From: Desulfurococcaceae archaeon
GTDB taxonomy: Archaea; Thermoproteota; Thermoprotei_A; Sulfolobales; Desulfurococcaceae
NCBI GenBank assembly: GCA_038845865.1
Contig: JAWBQJ010000002.1
Coordinates: 1 to 64,000, forward strand
Direction: 5' to 3'
Length of the DNA stretch: 64,000 bases
Positions 35,906 to 43,559 of this stretch are shown here, piece after piece. Below the pieces are notes generated by a model. The model saw only the letters and a program-made list of their open reading frames with translations, was not told where the DNA came from and ran no database searches. Position 1 is the stretch's first letter; each line of letters opens with the position of its first letter. Made by a program: the position numbers and the translations under genes.

Positions 35906-36052
35906 TTGGCTGACAAGTTCTATTTTGTAAAGTGTAGTGTAATGGGATATAGGTATGGAGCACCAGTATTCTGCCCGCTAGGAAAAGACAAGGATAAGAT
36001 AAAACAGCTACACGGAAAAAGAGTCTACGCGTTAATCATAGCGGAAGAGTAA
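35906..36052 (+). CDS. 48-residue protein, possible AbrB-like fold
   Basis: TTG start at 35906 after AGGGTGATG, stop at 36050. The protein reads MADKFYFVKCSVMGYRYGAP, then VFCPLGKDKDKIKQLHGKRV and YALIIAEE. Strand-turn-strand character and the ending GKRVYALII resemble swapped-hairpin AbrB-like or DUF2080-type small proteins of archaea, but this is a loose impression. Below the length at which ORFs are usually reported. A good ribosome site and coding-like composition support it. Confidence 0.5.
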   Translation: MADKFYFVKCSVMGYRYGAPVFCPLGKDKDKIKQLHGKRVYALIIAEE

Positions 36053-36090
36053 GTATCAGGTGATGTAAATTAATATGAAACTCAAAACAG

Positions 36091-36288
36091 TTGCACGAAG
36101 CGATGGATTTAATTAAGGCGGGATTCATGCTCGGGAGAGCTCTACACCACATCCAGGATGGAGCGCCTCAAACACATCTGACTGAGGAATCTATACACCT
36201 ACCACATCTAACCAGGCTTAAAGAGGCTACGAAAGAATTAAAGGCGCTGGAATTCCTCCTGCTCGTCTCCATAATACTTGATTGCTGA
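36091..36288 (+). CDS. Possible short protein or gene fragment
   Basis: 65 aa, TTG start, no clear ribosome site. AGFMLGRALHHIQDGAPQTH resembles the LGxALHxxQD helix of zinc-dependent phospholipase C/S1-P1 nuclease-like proteins, suggesting a leftover piece of such a gene. The end runs antisense into the ferredoxin gene, so only about 36091-36240 is likely to mean anything. Confidence 0.3.
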   Translation: MHEAMDLIKAGFMLGRALHHIQDGAPQTHLTEESIHLPHLTRLKEATKELKALEFLLLVSIILDC

Positions 36289-36477
36289 TGAGGGGCAGAT
36301 TTTCTGGCAACCCCTGCACAGCTCAACGCAGTTATCCGGTTTAACCACCACCGGCTTCCCGTCAGCGCCTATATCGAACACCCCGTGCGGGCAGAAGTTA
36401 TAGCAGGTTAAGCACCCACTGCACTTCTCGTAGTCTATTACTGGATACCAGTTCCTAGTCAAACCTAAACACCTCAC
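36238..36477 (-). CDS. 2[4Fe-4S] ferredoxin
   Basis: 79 aa. Two cluster motifs: CSGCLTCYNFCP (~19-30) and CVELCRGCQKICP (~49-61), the second with an extra residue (CxxxCxxCxxxC). Small electron carrier. It overlaps by 4 bases with the HdrA-like gene upstream, so both are made together and ferredoxin is a likely redox partner. The rest of an Hdr complex is not encoded nearby. Confidence 0.88.
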   Translation of the reverse strand: MRCLGLTRNWYPVIDYEKCSGCLTCYNFCPHGVFDIGADGKPVVVKPDNCVELCRGCQKICPSSAIKYYGDEQEEFQRL

Positions 36478-36836
36478 GTACTCAGAGCATCCTCAATAGC
36501 CTTGATGGCTTCCTCAGTACTCATGTTCCTTATTTCAACACCTCTAAACTTAGACTCATCGAAACCTAATTCTCGGAAAACCCATCCAAACATCTTCCGC
36601 TGCATTACTGGATCGCAGCCAGCCACTATAACCCTCTCAACGTCCCGGTTACCGCTCAGCAACGCCCTCCAAAAGTTATCGCCATCGGTTGCGCAGAGTT
36701 GCGGGTGAATCACTACGAAGTCAACTTTCTTATTCCTTCTGAAGTGGTTAATTACTTCAAAAACATTCATCTTATGAAACGACGGACACGTGCCTTGACA
36801 AACGCAAACGATTAAACCCTTCATGTGTACCGCCAT
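36474..36836 (-). CDS. Stand-alone HdrA N-terminal-like redox protein
   Basis: 120 aa. The N terminus GLIVCVCQGTCPSFHKMNVF, the middle HPQLCATDG and VERVIVAGCDPVMQRKMFGW follow the N-terminal domain of heterodisulfide reductase subunit A (VCxCG...C...AACSPxxHxxxF). The flavin and ferredoxin domains of full HdrA are absent. Conserved cysteines (five) could hold an Fe-S cluster. Predicted leaderless from the ATG at 36836, 28 bases after a TATA box. Function is unknown; an electron-transfer pair with the ferredoxin is inference. Confidence 0.65.
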   Translation of the reverse strand: MAVHMKGLIVCVCQGTCPSFHKMNVFEVINHFRRNKKVDFVVIHPQLCATDGDNFWRALLSGNRDVERVIVAGCDPVMQRKMFGWVFRELGFDESKFRGVEIRNMSTEEAIKAIEDALST

Positions 36837-36860
36837 TTATACGGATACATGGTATACTCA

Positions 36861-36868
36861 TATATAAA
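36861..36868 (-). promoter_or_regulatory. TATA box of the HdrA-like/ferredoxin operon
   Basis: TTTATATA on the minus strand, centred 28 bases from the ATG, the classic spacing for a leaderless crenarchaeal transcript. Confidence 0.6.
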
Positions 36869-37025
36869 CCTTCCACACCGTAGTACTCTATCTGAGATTG
36901 AGTTATGAAATAGCCTCCTGCGCTTCTAACGATTAAACCAGCTATCACTAACGCTATTGAGATCTTTGAAGCATCTACTTTCAAAAAATACTAAGAAGTA
37001 CGTAAAGTAGTGATACAGAGGGGGT

Positions 37026-37850
37026 TTGAATGAGGAGAAACCCGGTTCAGTCTTAGTTATGCTGACCTTAGCTTTAGGTTTAATGGTGCCCTCCGGATCG
37101 CTCAGCTTAGGCGATCCACGCAACCGATTCTCGCTCCAGAAAACTTCACAGTTACTTCAGGCGATAGCCTTACGTTTACAGCCACCTTGCTTTTGGATGG
37201 CGTATCCCTGGCTGGTAAAACCATCATCTTCTCGGCTACTCTTGGGATCATTAATCCATCCGTAGGTGTGACGGACGCCAACGGTAAGGCTTCGTTTGTC
37301 TACACGGCTCCGCAAACTAGTTGGGATCTACGTGAACATCACAGCCACCTTTGCTGGCTCTTCGCAATACGAGGGCAGTACTGCGGTTGCCTCAGGAATT
37401 GTTGAGCCTGCGCCTTCGCTAACACCTCTACCAACACTTCCGTCGATAACCCTTATAGGGACTTCATTCGCCGCTCCTGAAACGCTGGAGGATGATATAT
37501 CCTCATACAGGAACTCCACTCCAAGTGATATTATGAAGGCACTGCCAACCAGTTTACCTTCAGAAGCCTTCCCGCTGGCAACTAATGAAAGCCTCTACTT
37601 GGTTTTTGCTGAGCAAAGCGGTAAGGGCTCAGCCAAAGTGGATGGTTGGCTTTTGCCGACGCACATTCAGCTTGCAGGTTTAAACATAGCTGCTGTTGCT
37701 GCTAAACAGGTCACCTTTGTGAAAGAAGGTCCACCAACAACTCTTAGTAAAATCTTAGCAAATCCAGAAGGTTTTCATATTCCAACATTGTTTGTACAAC
37801 ACACCACAAAGCTTATAAAGTTCACCGAACTAGCGGAGCCATCCCACTAA
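37026..37850 (+). pseudogene. Frameshifted secreted Ig-like domain protein
   Basis: Three collinear pieces. A signal peptide (VMLTLALGLMVPSGSLSLG) is in one frame. From ~37125 a second frame gives ENFTVTSGDSLTFTATLLLD and GVTDANGKASFVYTAPQTS, an Ig-like (Big-type) fold. From ~37318 the first frame returns with VGIYVNITATFAGSSQYEG, a Pro/Ser linker and a C-terminal domain ending at 37850. The two shifts compensate. ATG 37030 after GAGGGGG is a natural start (MRRNPVQS) but is in yet another frame, so a third shift near 37050 is likely. Surface protein in decay. Confidence 0.65.
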
Positions 37851-38079
37851 TTATGGCGATGACGCCTAAGACTGTGAAGGCTACCGGAATAACTATAGGC
37901 GCCAGCATACAAACCCCAAGCAAGAACAGTCCAGCTAAAGCCAGCAGGGGCATCTTAGGATTCCAACGACAAAAATGAGGATTTCCTTCAGCATTTCTTA
38001 GCCTCCTTTTAGGTATAAGTTTCTGAAGCCTACACACGCATTTAGACGGTGGTTTAGAGCTGGGCAATCGCAGGAGCAA
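37822..38079 (-). CDS. Possible small membrane protein
   Basis: 85 aa with two hydrophobic stretches in the second half (MPLLALAGLFLLGVCMLAPI, IPVAFTVLGVIAIISGMAPL) and a basic first half. No family or ribosome site recognised; the basic half may not be translated and the real start could be the Met before PLLALAG. The end overlaps the pseudogene on the other strand. Confidence 0.35.
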   Translation of the reverse strand: MLLRLPSSKPPSKCVCRLQKLIPKRRLRNAEGNPHFCRWNPKMPLLALAGLFLLGVCMLAPIVIPVAFTVLGVIAIISGMAPLVR

Positions 38080-38467
38080 TCTACTGGCTTAGAAGAAGGA
38101 AGGAGAAGTAGGGTAATCCCTCCTTCAATTGAAGCGATCGCTTGTTACATGTTCATTTTTCTTTTAATATTCTGGGTAATTTTTCGATTTTGTTTTCATT
38201 TTTGCCACGTATGATGGATGAAAAAGATGATATCCTTTCATTTCGTTTAATAGCTGTTAACCGAAATATCATCGAACACGCAATGAAGAGGTCTCAAATC
38301 ATAGTCTCATAGGTTTCAAAGTCTCAAATGAAAATCGTAGCGCGTTACAATGATGTCGCAATGTGCTATCAAGGTAGTTCAATGTAGCATCATGTTCTAA
38401 ATGGTACTGAGTACCATGTAGCTCTATGCAGTACTGAGTAAAGCCTGGTGAGGCTAGGGAAAGGGGT
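38080..38467. other. Gene-free AT-rich stretch with short repeats
   Basis: No ORF supported. It holds GTCTCAAAT twice (38291, 38321), the palindrome ATGGTAC-TGA-GTACCAT (38401-38417) and a second GTACTGAGTA nearby (38431). These could be a binding site or degenerate element ends; nothing firmer can be said. Confidence 0.35.
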
Positions 38468-38641
38468 TTACGAGCTCGAGCTCAGTAGCTCCAAGACGAG
38501 TTCATATACTCTCTTGAGTTCTCTCGCTAAGAGTTGCCTAACCATGTTACGCGCGCTCGCCGTGTTAATCCCTCTTAAAGCCATCGATAAGACCTTTTCA
38601 TGACAAGTCTTACTTATTCTAGCTAAACAATAATGTCTCAA
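38468..38641 (-). CDS. Possible 57-residue helical protein
   Basis: TTG start at 38641, stop at 38468. Contains HYCLARISKTCHEKVLSMAL and ARELKRVYELVLELL, an amphipathic helical pattern. No family recognised and the ribosome site is weak (AGGAAAAG), so it may be a fragment. Confidence 0.3.
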   Translation of the reverse strand: MRHYCLARISKTCHEKVLSMALRGINTASARNMVRQLLARELKRVYELVLELLSSSS

Positions 38642-38697
38642 TTACTTTTCCTAAGGTGATGCGCTTACTAAACTTTTTCCCCTCTACCCCCTTTAAA

Positions 38698-38865
38698 TCA
38701 TACTAGAACATGTAGGAAAATATCTAGAAAAACTAGCAGTGGGAAGTACAGTCCTTCACCATTATACGCGTCTCTTCCTATACACATGTATAATCCTATG
38801 CCCAGGCCCAGAGCTCCCAACGCGATCGCTACTGCACCTTTTCCGAGCGTGGTGTTAAATCCCAT
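38698..38865 (-). CDS. Small two-helix membrane protein
   Basis: 55 aa from ATG 38865. Two membrane segments: GAVAIALGALGLGIGLYM and LYFPLLVFLDIFLHVLV, joined by a short polar loop (CIGRDAYNGEG). Composition is strongly membrane-like. No family recognised. Lies just upstream of the module 1-like HEPN/MNT pair's downstream end, on the same strand. Confidence 0.45.
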   Translation of the reverse strand: MGFNTTLGKGAVAIALGALGLGIGLYMCIGRDAYNGEGLYFPLLVFLDIFLHVLV

Positions 38866-38933
38866 AGGAGCGGGGAGTGCAGCATCGGAATCTATGAGAA
38901 AAGACTAGAAGAGTACAATGGAGGGAGTCAGTT

Positions 38934-39287
38934 CTACACTTCTACGTAGACGTCTATGAACTTCTTGTACCATTTCTCATATTCTTCTGGAGTTACAATA
39001 TGTACCTGGAAGATGTACTCAAAGCCCGGGTCCTCGAATATCTTCTTGTATAATTTCGCTCTCATCCACGGGTCCCTTGCAAGCTCCGTTACGAGGAGAA
39101 CATCAATATCGCTATCAGGCCTCATTTTGCCACGCACGTAGCTACCAAAGAGCATGGTTCTGCAAGTGGAGTCCGCAGATACGCATATCTCTTTGATCTT
39201 ACCTATATGTGTCATAATGCTCTCTAAGCACCTCTTCCTGGCGAGGTACTTGTGGTAGAGGAAGTCTATGAAGCCTTCTCGAGCCAT
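38934..39287 (-). CDS. MNT-type nucleotidyltransferase (HEPN/MNT module 4)
   Basis: 117 aa. The active site is MLFGSYVRGKMRPDSDIDVL, and the C-terminal part has FQVHIVTPEEYEKWYKKFID. It overlaps the HEPN gene by 22 bases. Sequence style, length and the F-x-VHxV element match module 1, suggesting the two modules share a recent origin. Confidence 0.86.
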   Translation of the reverse strand: MAREGFIDFLYHKYLARKRCLESIMTHIGKIKEICVSADSTCRTMLFGSYVRGKMRPDSDIDVLLVTELARDPWMRAKLYKKIFEDPGFEYIFQVHIVTPEEYEKWYKKFIDVYVEV

Positions 39288-39652
39288 TTAAACACCTCTA
39301 AAAGCCTTTTACCAAGTTCTAAAGCCCGTGTAGCAATCTCGGGATCGTACTCTCTAGGAATATATCTTGACGTAATGTATGACTCCTCTAGAAGGTATAG
39401 TAGCTCTATGTGAGAACCTATAACGCTCTCAAGTTCTTTACTTCCATAGATCTTCACAAGATCTTTAAGTAGACCAACGATCGAGTGGGTCTTTGGAAAA
39501 TCCCCCAGCCTTCTATACAATAAATACTTTGCGTAAAGCTGTATAGCCTGCTCTACGTGGAAGAGAACTAAGTCGTAGTCCCTCCGATCAAAATCATCAA
39601 TAGCATGCCTCAAGAATGACTCAGCTCTTCTACGTAAGATCTCGTAGCTCAC
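39266..39652 (-). CDS. HEPN domain protein (module 4)
   Basis: 128 aa helical. DLVLFHVEQAIQLYAKYLLY, FPKTHSIVGLLKDLV and LEESYITSRYIPREYDPE parallel the module 1 HEPN almost motif for motif. Promoter TATA at 39702-39709 with GTG start at 39652. Likely toxin-like RNase or a dead homologue; no test possible from sequence. Confidence 0.86.
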   Translation of the reverse strand: MSYEILRRRAESFLRHAIDDFDRRDYDLVLFHVEQAIQLYAKYLLYRRLGDFPKTHSIVGLLKDLVKIYGSKELESVIGSHIELLYLLEESYITSRYIPREYDPEIATRALELGKRLLEVFKWLEKAS

Positions 39653-39701
39653 TCGAAACCGCCCTCCTGAAAGTTCTCACAAACACGCTTATAGTCCTCT
39701 G

Positions 39702-39709
39702 TTTATATA
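39702..39709 (-). promoter_or_regulatory. TATA box of HEPN/MNT module 4
   Basis: ATATATAA on the minus strand, flanked by outer inverted arms TATAGT (39690-39695) and ACTATA (39721-39727 region) and inner CCTC/GAGG. The arms are shorter than at modules 1 and 2. Confidence 0.45.
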
Positions 39710-39756
39710 TCGAGGCTCATAACTATATAATCACGTTATTGCAACGGGGCCCGCTT

Positions 39757-40156
39757 TTAATCGAGGATTTCCCGAGAAAAAGCATATTGTAAAGGCGAAG
39801 AAAACTCTCTATGTACAGCACTTTTTAAAGTTCAGATAGTTATTCATGTAGCCGAGAGATTAAAACGAAGAGGTGCAGTAATAAAGCACGTGAAGAAGGG
39901 GTACTTAATAAACTCTGAAAGATCGGTAACGCAAGCGAGATTGCAGGTGCATTAAATTAAATGATCAGCGGGCTTGAGGATCTTGGTGAATCCTCAAACT
40001 ACATGTGGTGATCAGAGTGTTTAAGCCGGGATCCCGGCTCCCCTCACGGCAGTTAAATAATAGTAGCTATGAGTCATTTTCTTTGATTAGCCGATTCCCG
40101 CAGAGTTCTTGATCCACCCGCCTGGTAGTATAGTAGAGGCCTCGTTTACACGGGTA
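39757..40156. other. Gene remnant and palindrome at the end of the accessory region
   Basis: A plus-strand frame with no start codon (~39757-39960) reads ENSLCTALFKVQIVIHVAER and VKKGYLINSERSVTQARLQV, probably a broken gene of unknown family. A perfect 16-base palindrome AGCCGGGATCCCGGCT lies at 40024-40039. CGGGGCCCGC (39745-39754) resembles the 3' end of tRNA-Arg. No intact gene. Confidence 0.35.
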
Positions 40157-41329
40157 CTAGCTGAGGGCTTGTGCCAGGTCTTCTAATATGTCTTCGAGGT
40201 TTTCTAGCCCTAGTGATAGTCTAACTAGGTTTTCCGTTATGCCGAGCTTTCTCCTGGCCTCTTCCGGTATGAATGCTGATACCGATTTATATGGTAGTAC
40301 GGCCATCGTTTCCGTGGCGCCCAGGCTCGGGGACCTCCTGATCACCTTCAATCTGGATAGGAAGGCTACTGTATCCTGGTACGTTGATGCCTTGACCTTG
40401 AAGCTGAGGACCCCACCATAATACTGCCCGCCGAAAAGCTTCTTAGCTAAGTCGTGGTAAGGGCTTGACTGTAAACCTGGGTAATAGACCTCTTCTACTT
40501 TGGGATGGTCTTCGAGGAATTCGGCTACGGCTCTAGCGTTTTCACATGACCTCTTAAACCTCAAATGCAGTGTCTTCAACCCTCTAACCGCCAAGTAGGC
40601 TTCAAAAGGGCTCATTATAGTTCCCAGAACCCTCCTATACTCCCAAAGCTCCGATGCAAGCTTCTTACTCGAGGCAACAACGCCTCCCACTACGTCATTA
40701 TGCCCCGCAATGTACTTCGTAACGCTGTGGACGACCGCTGTCACCCCGTACTTCAAGGGCTTCAGCATGATCGGCGTAGTGAAAGTGCTATCTACTACGA
40801 TCACCACACTCTCATCGATACCCTTCACCAGTGACTCAAGGTCGATGACCTTAACGGTGGGGTTAGTGAGCACTTCTAAAAACACTACTGAAGTGCTTCT
40901 ATCCACGGCTTCGAGGATGGCCTCGGCTGAGGGCCACACGAGCTGGTAGCGTACGCCAGCCTTCTCTCTCAGCACCTCAAGAAACCTTACTGTGGCGCTG
41001 TAAACCTCATAGGGTACAATCACCTTTAAACCCGGCTTCATAAGTAGTAGAAGGGTGTTTGTTATAGCTGCCATACCGCTAGAAAACGCCAACGCGTCTT
41101 CAGCACCTTCAATCGTGGCGATGACCTTCTCGAAGTACCTCACCGTCGGGTTGGATTCCCTGCCGTACTTTAAGACCCTACCAGCATCATCGAGCTTCGC
41201 CAACCCCAAATCCTGGTCAATGTAACCGTACACGACACTGGTGTATATTGGAAAAACACCTGAATCGTACGGGTCCTCGAATAACGGACCTTTAGAGTAA
41301 ATGGTTTCATCCCGCATATCCACGCGCAT
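40157..41329 (-). CDS. Cystathionine gamma-synthase/lyase family PLP enzyme
   Basis: 390 aa. KYGRESNPTVRYFEKVIATI, FSSGMAAITNTLLLLMKPG, VVDSTFTTPIMLKPLKYG and the PLP lysine in HSVTKYIAGHNDVVGG define the Cys/Met metabolism PLP family. Members make or break cystathionine or release methanethiol from methionine; the choice cannot be made from sequence alone. Its gene is divergent from thrB-hom-lysC-asd, so use of homoserine-derived substrates is plausible. Confidence 0.9.
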   Translation of the reverse strand: MRVDMRDETIYSKGPLFEDPYDSGVFPIYTSVVYGYIDQDLGLAKLDDAGRVLKYGRESNPTVRYFEKVIATIEGAEDALAFSSGMAAITNTLLLLMKPGLKVIVPYEVYSATVRFLEVLREKAGVRYQLVWPSAEAILEAVDRSTSVVFLEVLTNPTVKVIDLESLVKGIDESVVIVVDSTFTTPIMLKPLKYGVTAVVHSVTKYIAGHNDVVGGVVASSKKLASELWEYRRVLGTIMSPFEAYLAVRGLKTLHLRFKRSCENARAVAEFLEDHPKVEEVYYPGLQSSPYHDLAKKLFGGQYYGGVLSFKVKASTYQDTVAFLSRLKVIRRSPSLGATETMAVLPYKSVSAFIPEEARRKLGITENLVRLSLGLENLEDILEDLAQALS

Positions 41330-41478
41330 TCACCAAGTGCGCACAAACTACTCCACGGGGAGAGTACACATTACCAGGAACTAATAAAGCTGACACGGCA
41401 CCGTGACGGCGCGCCAGTAACCTAGTAGAGCTTCACCAAGTACACTGAGTATGTACTGCTATTACATGATAGAAAGAT

Positions 41479-41486
41479 TTTTAAAG
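41479..41486 (+). promoter_or_regulatory. TATA box of the aspartate-family operon
   Basis: TTTTAAAG predicts a transcript start near 41505-41510. That is downstream of the GTG (41498) at the head of the thrB frame, which makes the thrB start codon uncertain. Confidence 0.45.
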
Positions 41487-41497
41487 CCTGCCTCCAA

Positions 41498-42532
41498 GTG
41501 ATTAAACAAAACCGTGTATGTGCATCTGAATACCGGGGTGATGGAGGTGCACCCGATGTATTCCATGGCGTAGAGGCAAGACGCGTTACAGTAAGAGCGC
41601 CGGCATCAATAGCTAACTTAGGCCCGGGTTTCGACATACTAGCTATGGCAATAGGTGGGCTTTACGATACCGTTAGCGTAACGGTAAGGCCTGGCCCCGG
41701 AGCAATACACGTCACCTCCGTGGGCTTCAACGTTCCTTCAGGAGAGCTTAACGTTGCCTACGCGGTTACAAGGGAGTTCATCTCTAAGTACGGTATACGT
41801 GGAGTAGACGTGTATGTTGACGTCGTGAAGGGTGTTCCCCCCGCGTGCGGGCTAGGAAGCTCGGGTGCAACGGCTGCAGCTGTGGCATACGCCCTTTCCA
41901 GGGTATTCAACCTCAGCATTAGAGAGGAAGACCTCCTACATTTGGCCGGTATAGGGGAACTGCACGTTGCGGGTTCACTCCACTACGACAACGTAGCGGC
42001 AAGCCTGTTCGGAGGAGTTGTCATCGTTGATCCAGAGTCTAGAGAGGTTTTGAAGTACACTCCTAGAGTGCAGATACCGGTAGCGGTCGTCGCACCACTA
42101 ATTCCCGGGCTACGCTGCGTGAGGAAGACAGAGTATGCGAGGTCCCTACTACCCGAGCACGTAGAGCTCAGCACGCACGTAAGGCAGACCTCGGCGCTGG
42201 CGAGGCTGATCTACGCCTTACTCACGGATAACATAGAGCTTCTGGGGAAGTCCATATCGGTAGACTACATTGCCGAGCCTCACAGGTCGAAGCTTATACC
42301 GTACTATTGCGAGCTAAAGGAACTTGCACTGAGAAACGGGGCACTAGGCTTCAACATCTCGGGCGCCGGCCCCTCAGTATTCTTCATGCACAGAAACACC
42401 GAAGAGGCCAGGACAACCGGCGAACTACTAGTAGAGTTCTTGAAGTCCAAGGGCGTAGACGCCTCCCTCTACGTTTCCACCGTATCTCCAGACGGCGCGA
42501 AGCCCCTAGGTGAGAGCCATGATAAGAGCTAA
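41498..42532 (+). CDS. thrB: Homoserine kinase
   Basis: 344 aa as framed. GHMP kinase: VRAPASIANLGPGFDILAMA (start strand), the ATP loop PPACGLGSSGATAAAVAYAL, and GFNISGAGPSVFFM near the C terminus. It phosphorylates homoserine on the way to threonine. The first ~30 residues (IKQNRVCASEYRGDGGAPD) are not family-like, and no ATG/GTG/TTG is in frame between 41498 and the conserved core. An ATG in another frame (41540, after GGGGTG) would need a frameshift. First gene of the operon. Confidence 0.9.
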   Translation: MIKQNRVCASEYRGDGGAPDVFHGVEARRVTVRAPASIANLGPGFDILAMAIGGLYDTVSVTVRPGPGAIHVTSVGFNVPSGELNVAYAVTREFISKYGIRGVDVYVDVVKGVPPACGLGSSGATAAAVAYALSRVFNLSIREEDLLHLAGIGELHVAGSLHYDNVAASLFGGVVIVDPESREVLKYTPRVQIPVAVVAPLIPGLRCVRKTEYARSLLPEHVELSTHVRQTSALARLIYALLTDNIELLGKSISVDYIAEPHRSKLIPYYCELKELALRNGALGFNISGAGPSVFFMHRNTEEARTTGELLVEFLKSKGVDASLYVSTVSPDGAKPLGESHDKS

Positions 42533-43559
42533 GCTAGTGGTAGTCGGGTTTGGGAGCGTAGGGAGGTCGCTGGTAAAAATCGTAGCTTATAGGGGTAGAG
42601 CTCTAGCTAACAAGTACTCATTAATGCTAAGAGTAGTTGGAGTAGTAGACTCCAAGGGCATGGCCTTCAAGGCCGGTGGCTTTGAAGAACACGAACTACT
42701 AAAACTCTGCGAGCTACCGAGGTCTGGCGTGCCTTTGTTCAAACCTTACGCCAGGGACTACGTAGACTTGGAGGAGCTATACTCCGTGACCCAGCCGGAT
42801 GTGCACGTCGAGTTAACGCCGTCAAATTACGAAACCGGCGAACCCGGGTTGTCAAACATACTGCGTGCTCTAAGCCGCGGGATACACGTAGTTACCGCCA
42901 ATAAGGCACCAATAGCCCTGCACTACGGCGAACTGATGAGCCTTGTAAGGAGTAGAAAAACCGCGTTGAAATTTGGGGCGACTGTGATGGGTGGGACGCC
43001 TTTCATCGAAATGCTTTCCCACATGAAAACCCACGAGATCGAGCGCGTTGCAGGAATACTCAACGCGACGACGAACTACATACTTACAGAAATGCACAAA
43101 AACCTAGTAGACTTCGAAGATGCATTAAACAGGGCAAAAGCCATAGGCGTTGCCGAGGCGGATCCCTCACTAGATATCGAAGGCGTAGACGCGGCTGCCA
43201 AGTTGACGATAATATCACATGTCGTAGGGCGTTCCGTGAAAATGAGTGACGTCGAACGAGAGAGCCTTACCACGGTTAAACTCAAAGACGTTGTCGAGGC
43301 GCTTAGACACGGTTACGTCTTGAAGTACGTGGCTTCACTAGACTTCGAGAAAGGTAAAGCGTCTGTAAAAGTTCTACGCGTGCCCCGAGAGGACTTGCTG
43401 GCTACGGTTGAAGGTACACTGAACTGCGTTAAGGTGAAAACCAGCGTATCCGACCTAGTGCTCGTGGGGAAGGGTGGAGGTGGTTCAGAGACGGCGCACA
43501 CCGTTCTAAACGACGTGTTATCGGTCATCTACGCGCACCCTCCAGGTGATCTTCTGTGA
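42519..43559 (+). CDS. hom: Homoserine dehydrogenase
   Basis: 346 aa from ATG 42519 (GTG 42510 also in frame). The NAD(P) motif VVVGFGSVGRSLVKIV is at the N terminus; VTANKAPIALHYGEL and GATVMGGTPFIEML, then GILNATTNYIL and ADPSLDIEGVDAAAKL, are the catalytic and substrate-binding blocks. Reduces aspartate semialdehyde to homoserine. No C-terminal ACT domain, as in many archaea. Overlaps thrB by 14 bases. Confidence 0.94.
   Translation: MIRAKLVVVGFGSVGRSLVKIVAYRGRALANKYSLMLRVVGVVDSKGMAFKAGGFEEHELLKLCELPRSGVPLFKPYARDYVDLEELYSVTQPDVHVELTPSNYETGEPGLSNILRALSRGIHVVTANKAPIALHYGELMSLVRSRKTALKFGATVMGGTPFIEMLSHMKTHEIERVAGILNATTNYILTEMHKNLVDFEDALNRAKAIGVAEADPSLDIEGVDAAAKLTIISHVVGRSVKMSDVERESLTTVKLKDVVEALRHGYVLKYVASLDFEKGKASVKVLRVPREDLLATVEGTLNCVKVKTSVSDLVLVGKGGGGSETAHTVLNDVLSVIYAHPPGDLL

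Noticed and set aside
38281-38440. Short repeats (GTCTCAAAT, GTACTGAGTA) as a possible CRISPR
   Set aside because: Only two copies each, unequal spacing, no cas genes, and no constant-length spacers.
38341-38445. Possible C/D box small RNA
   Set aside because: An ATGATG and CTGA elements occur, but spacing and the second box pair do not fit.
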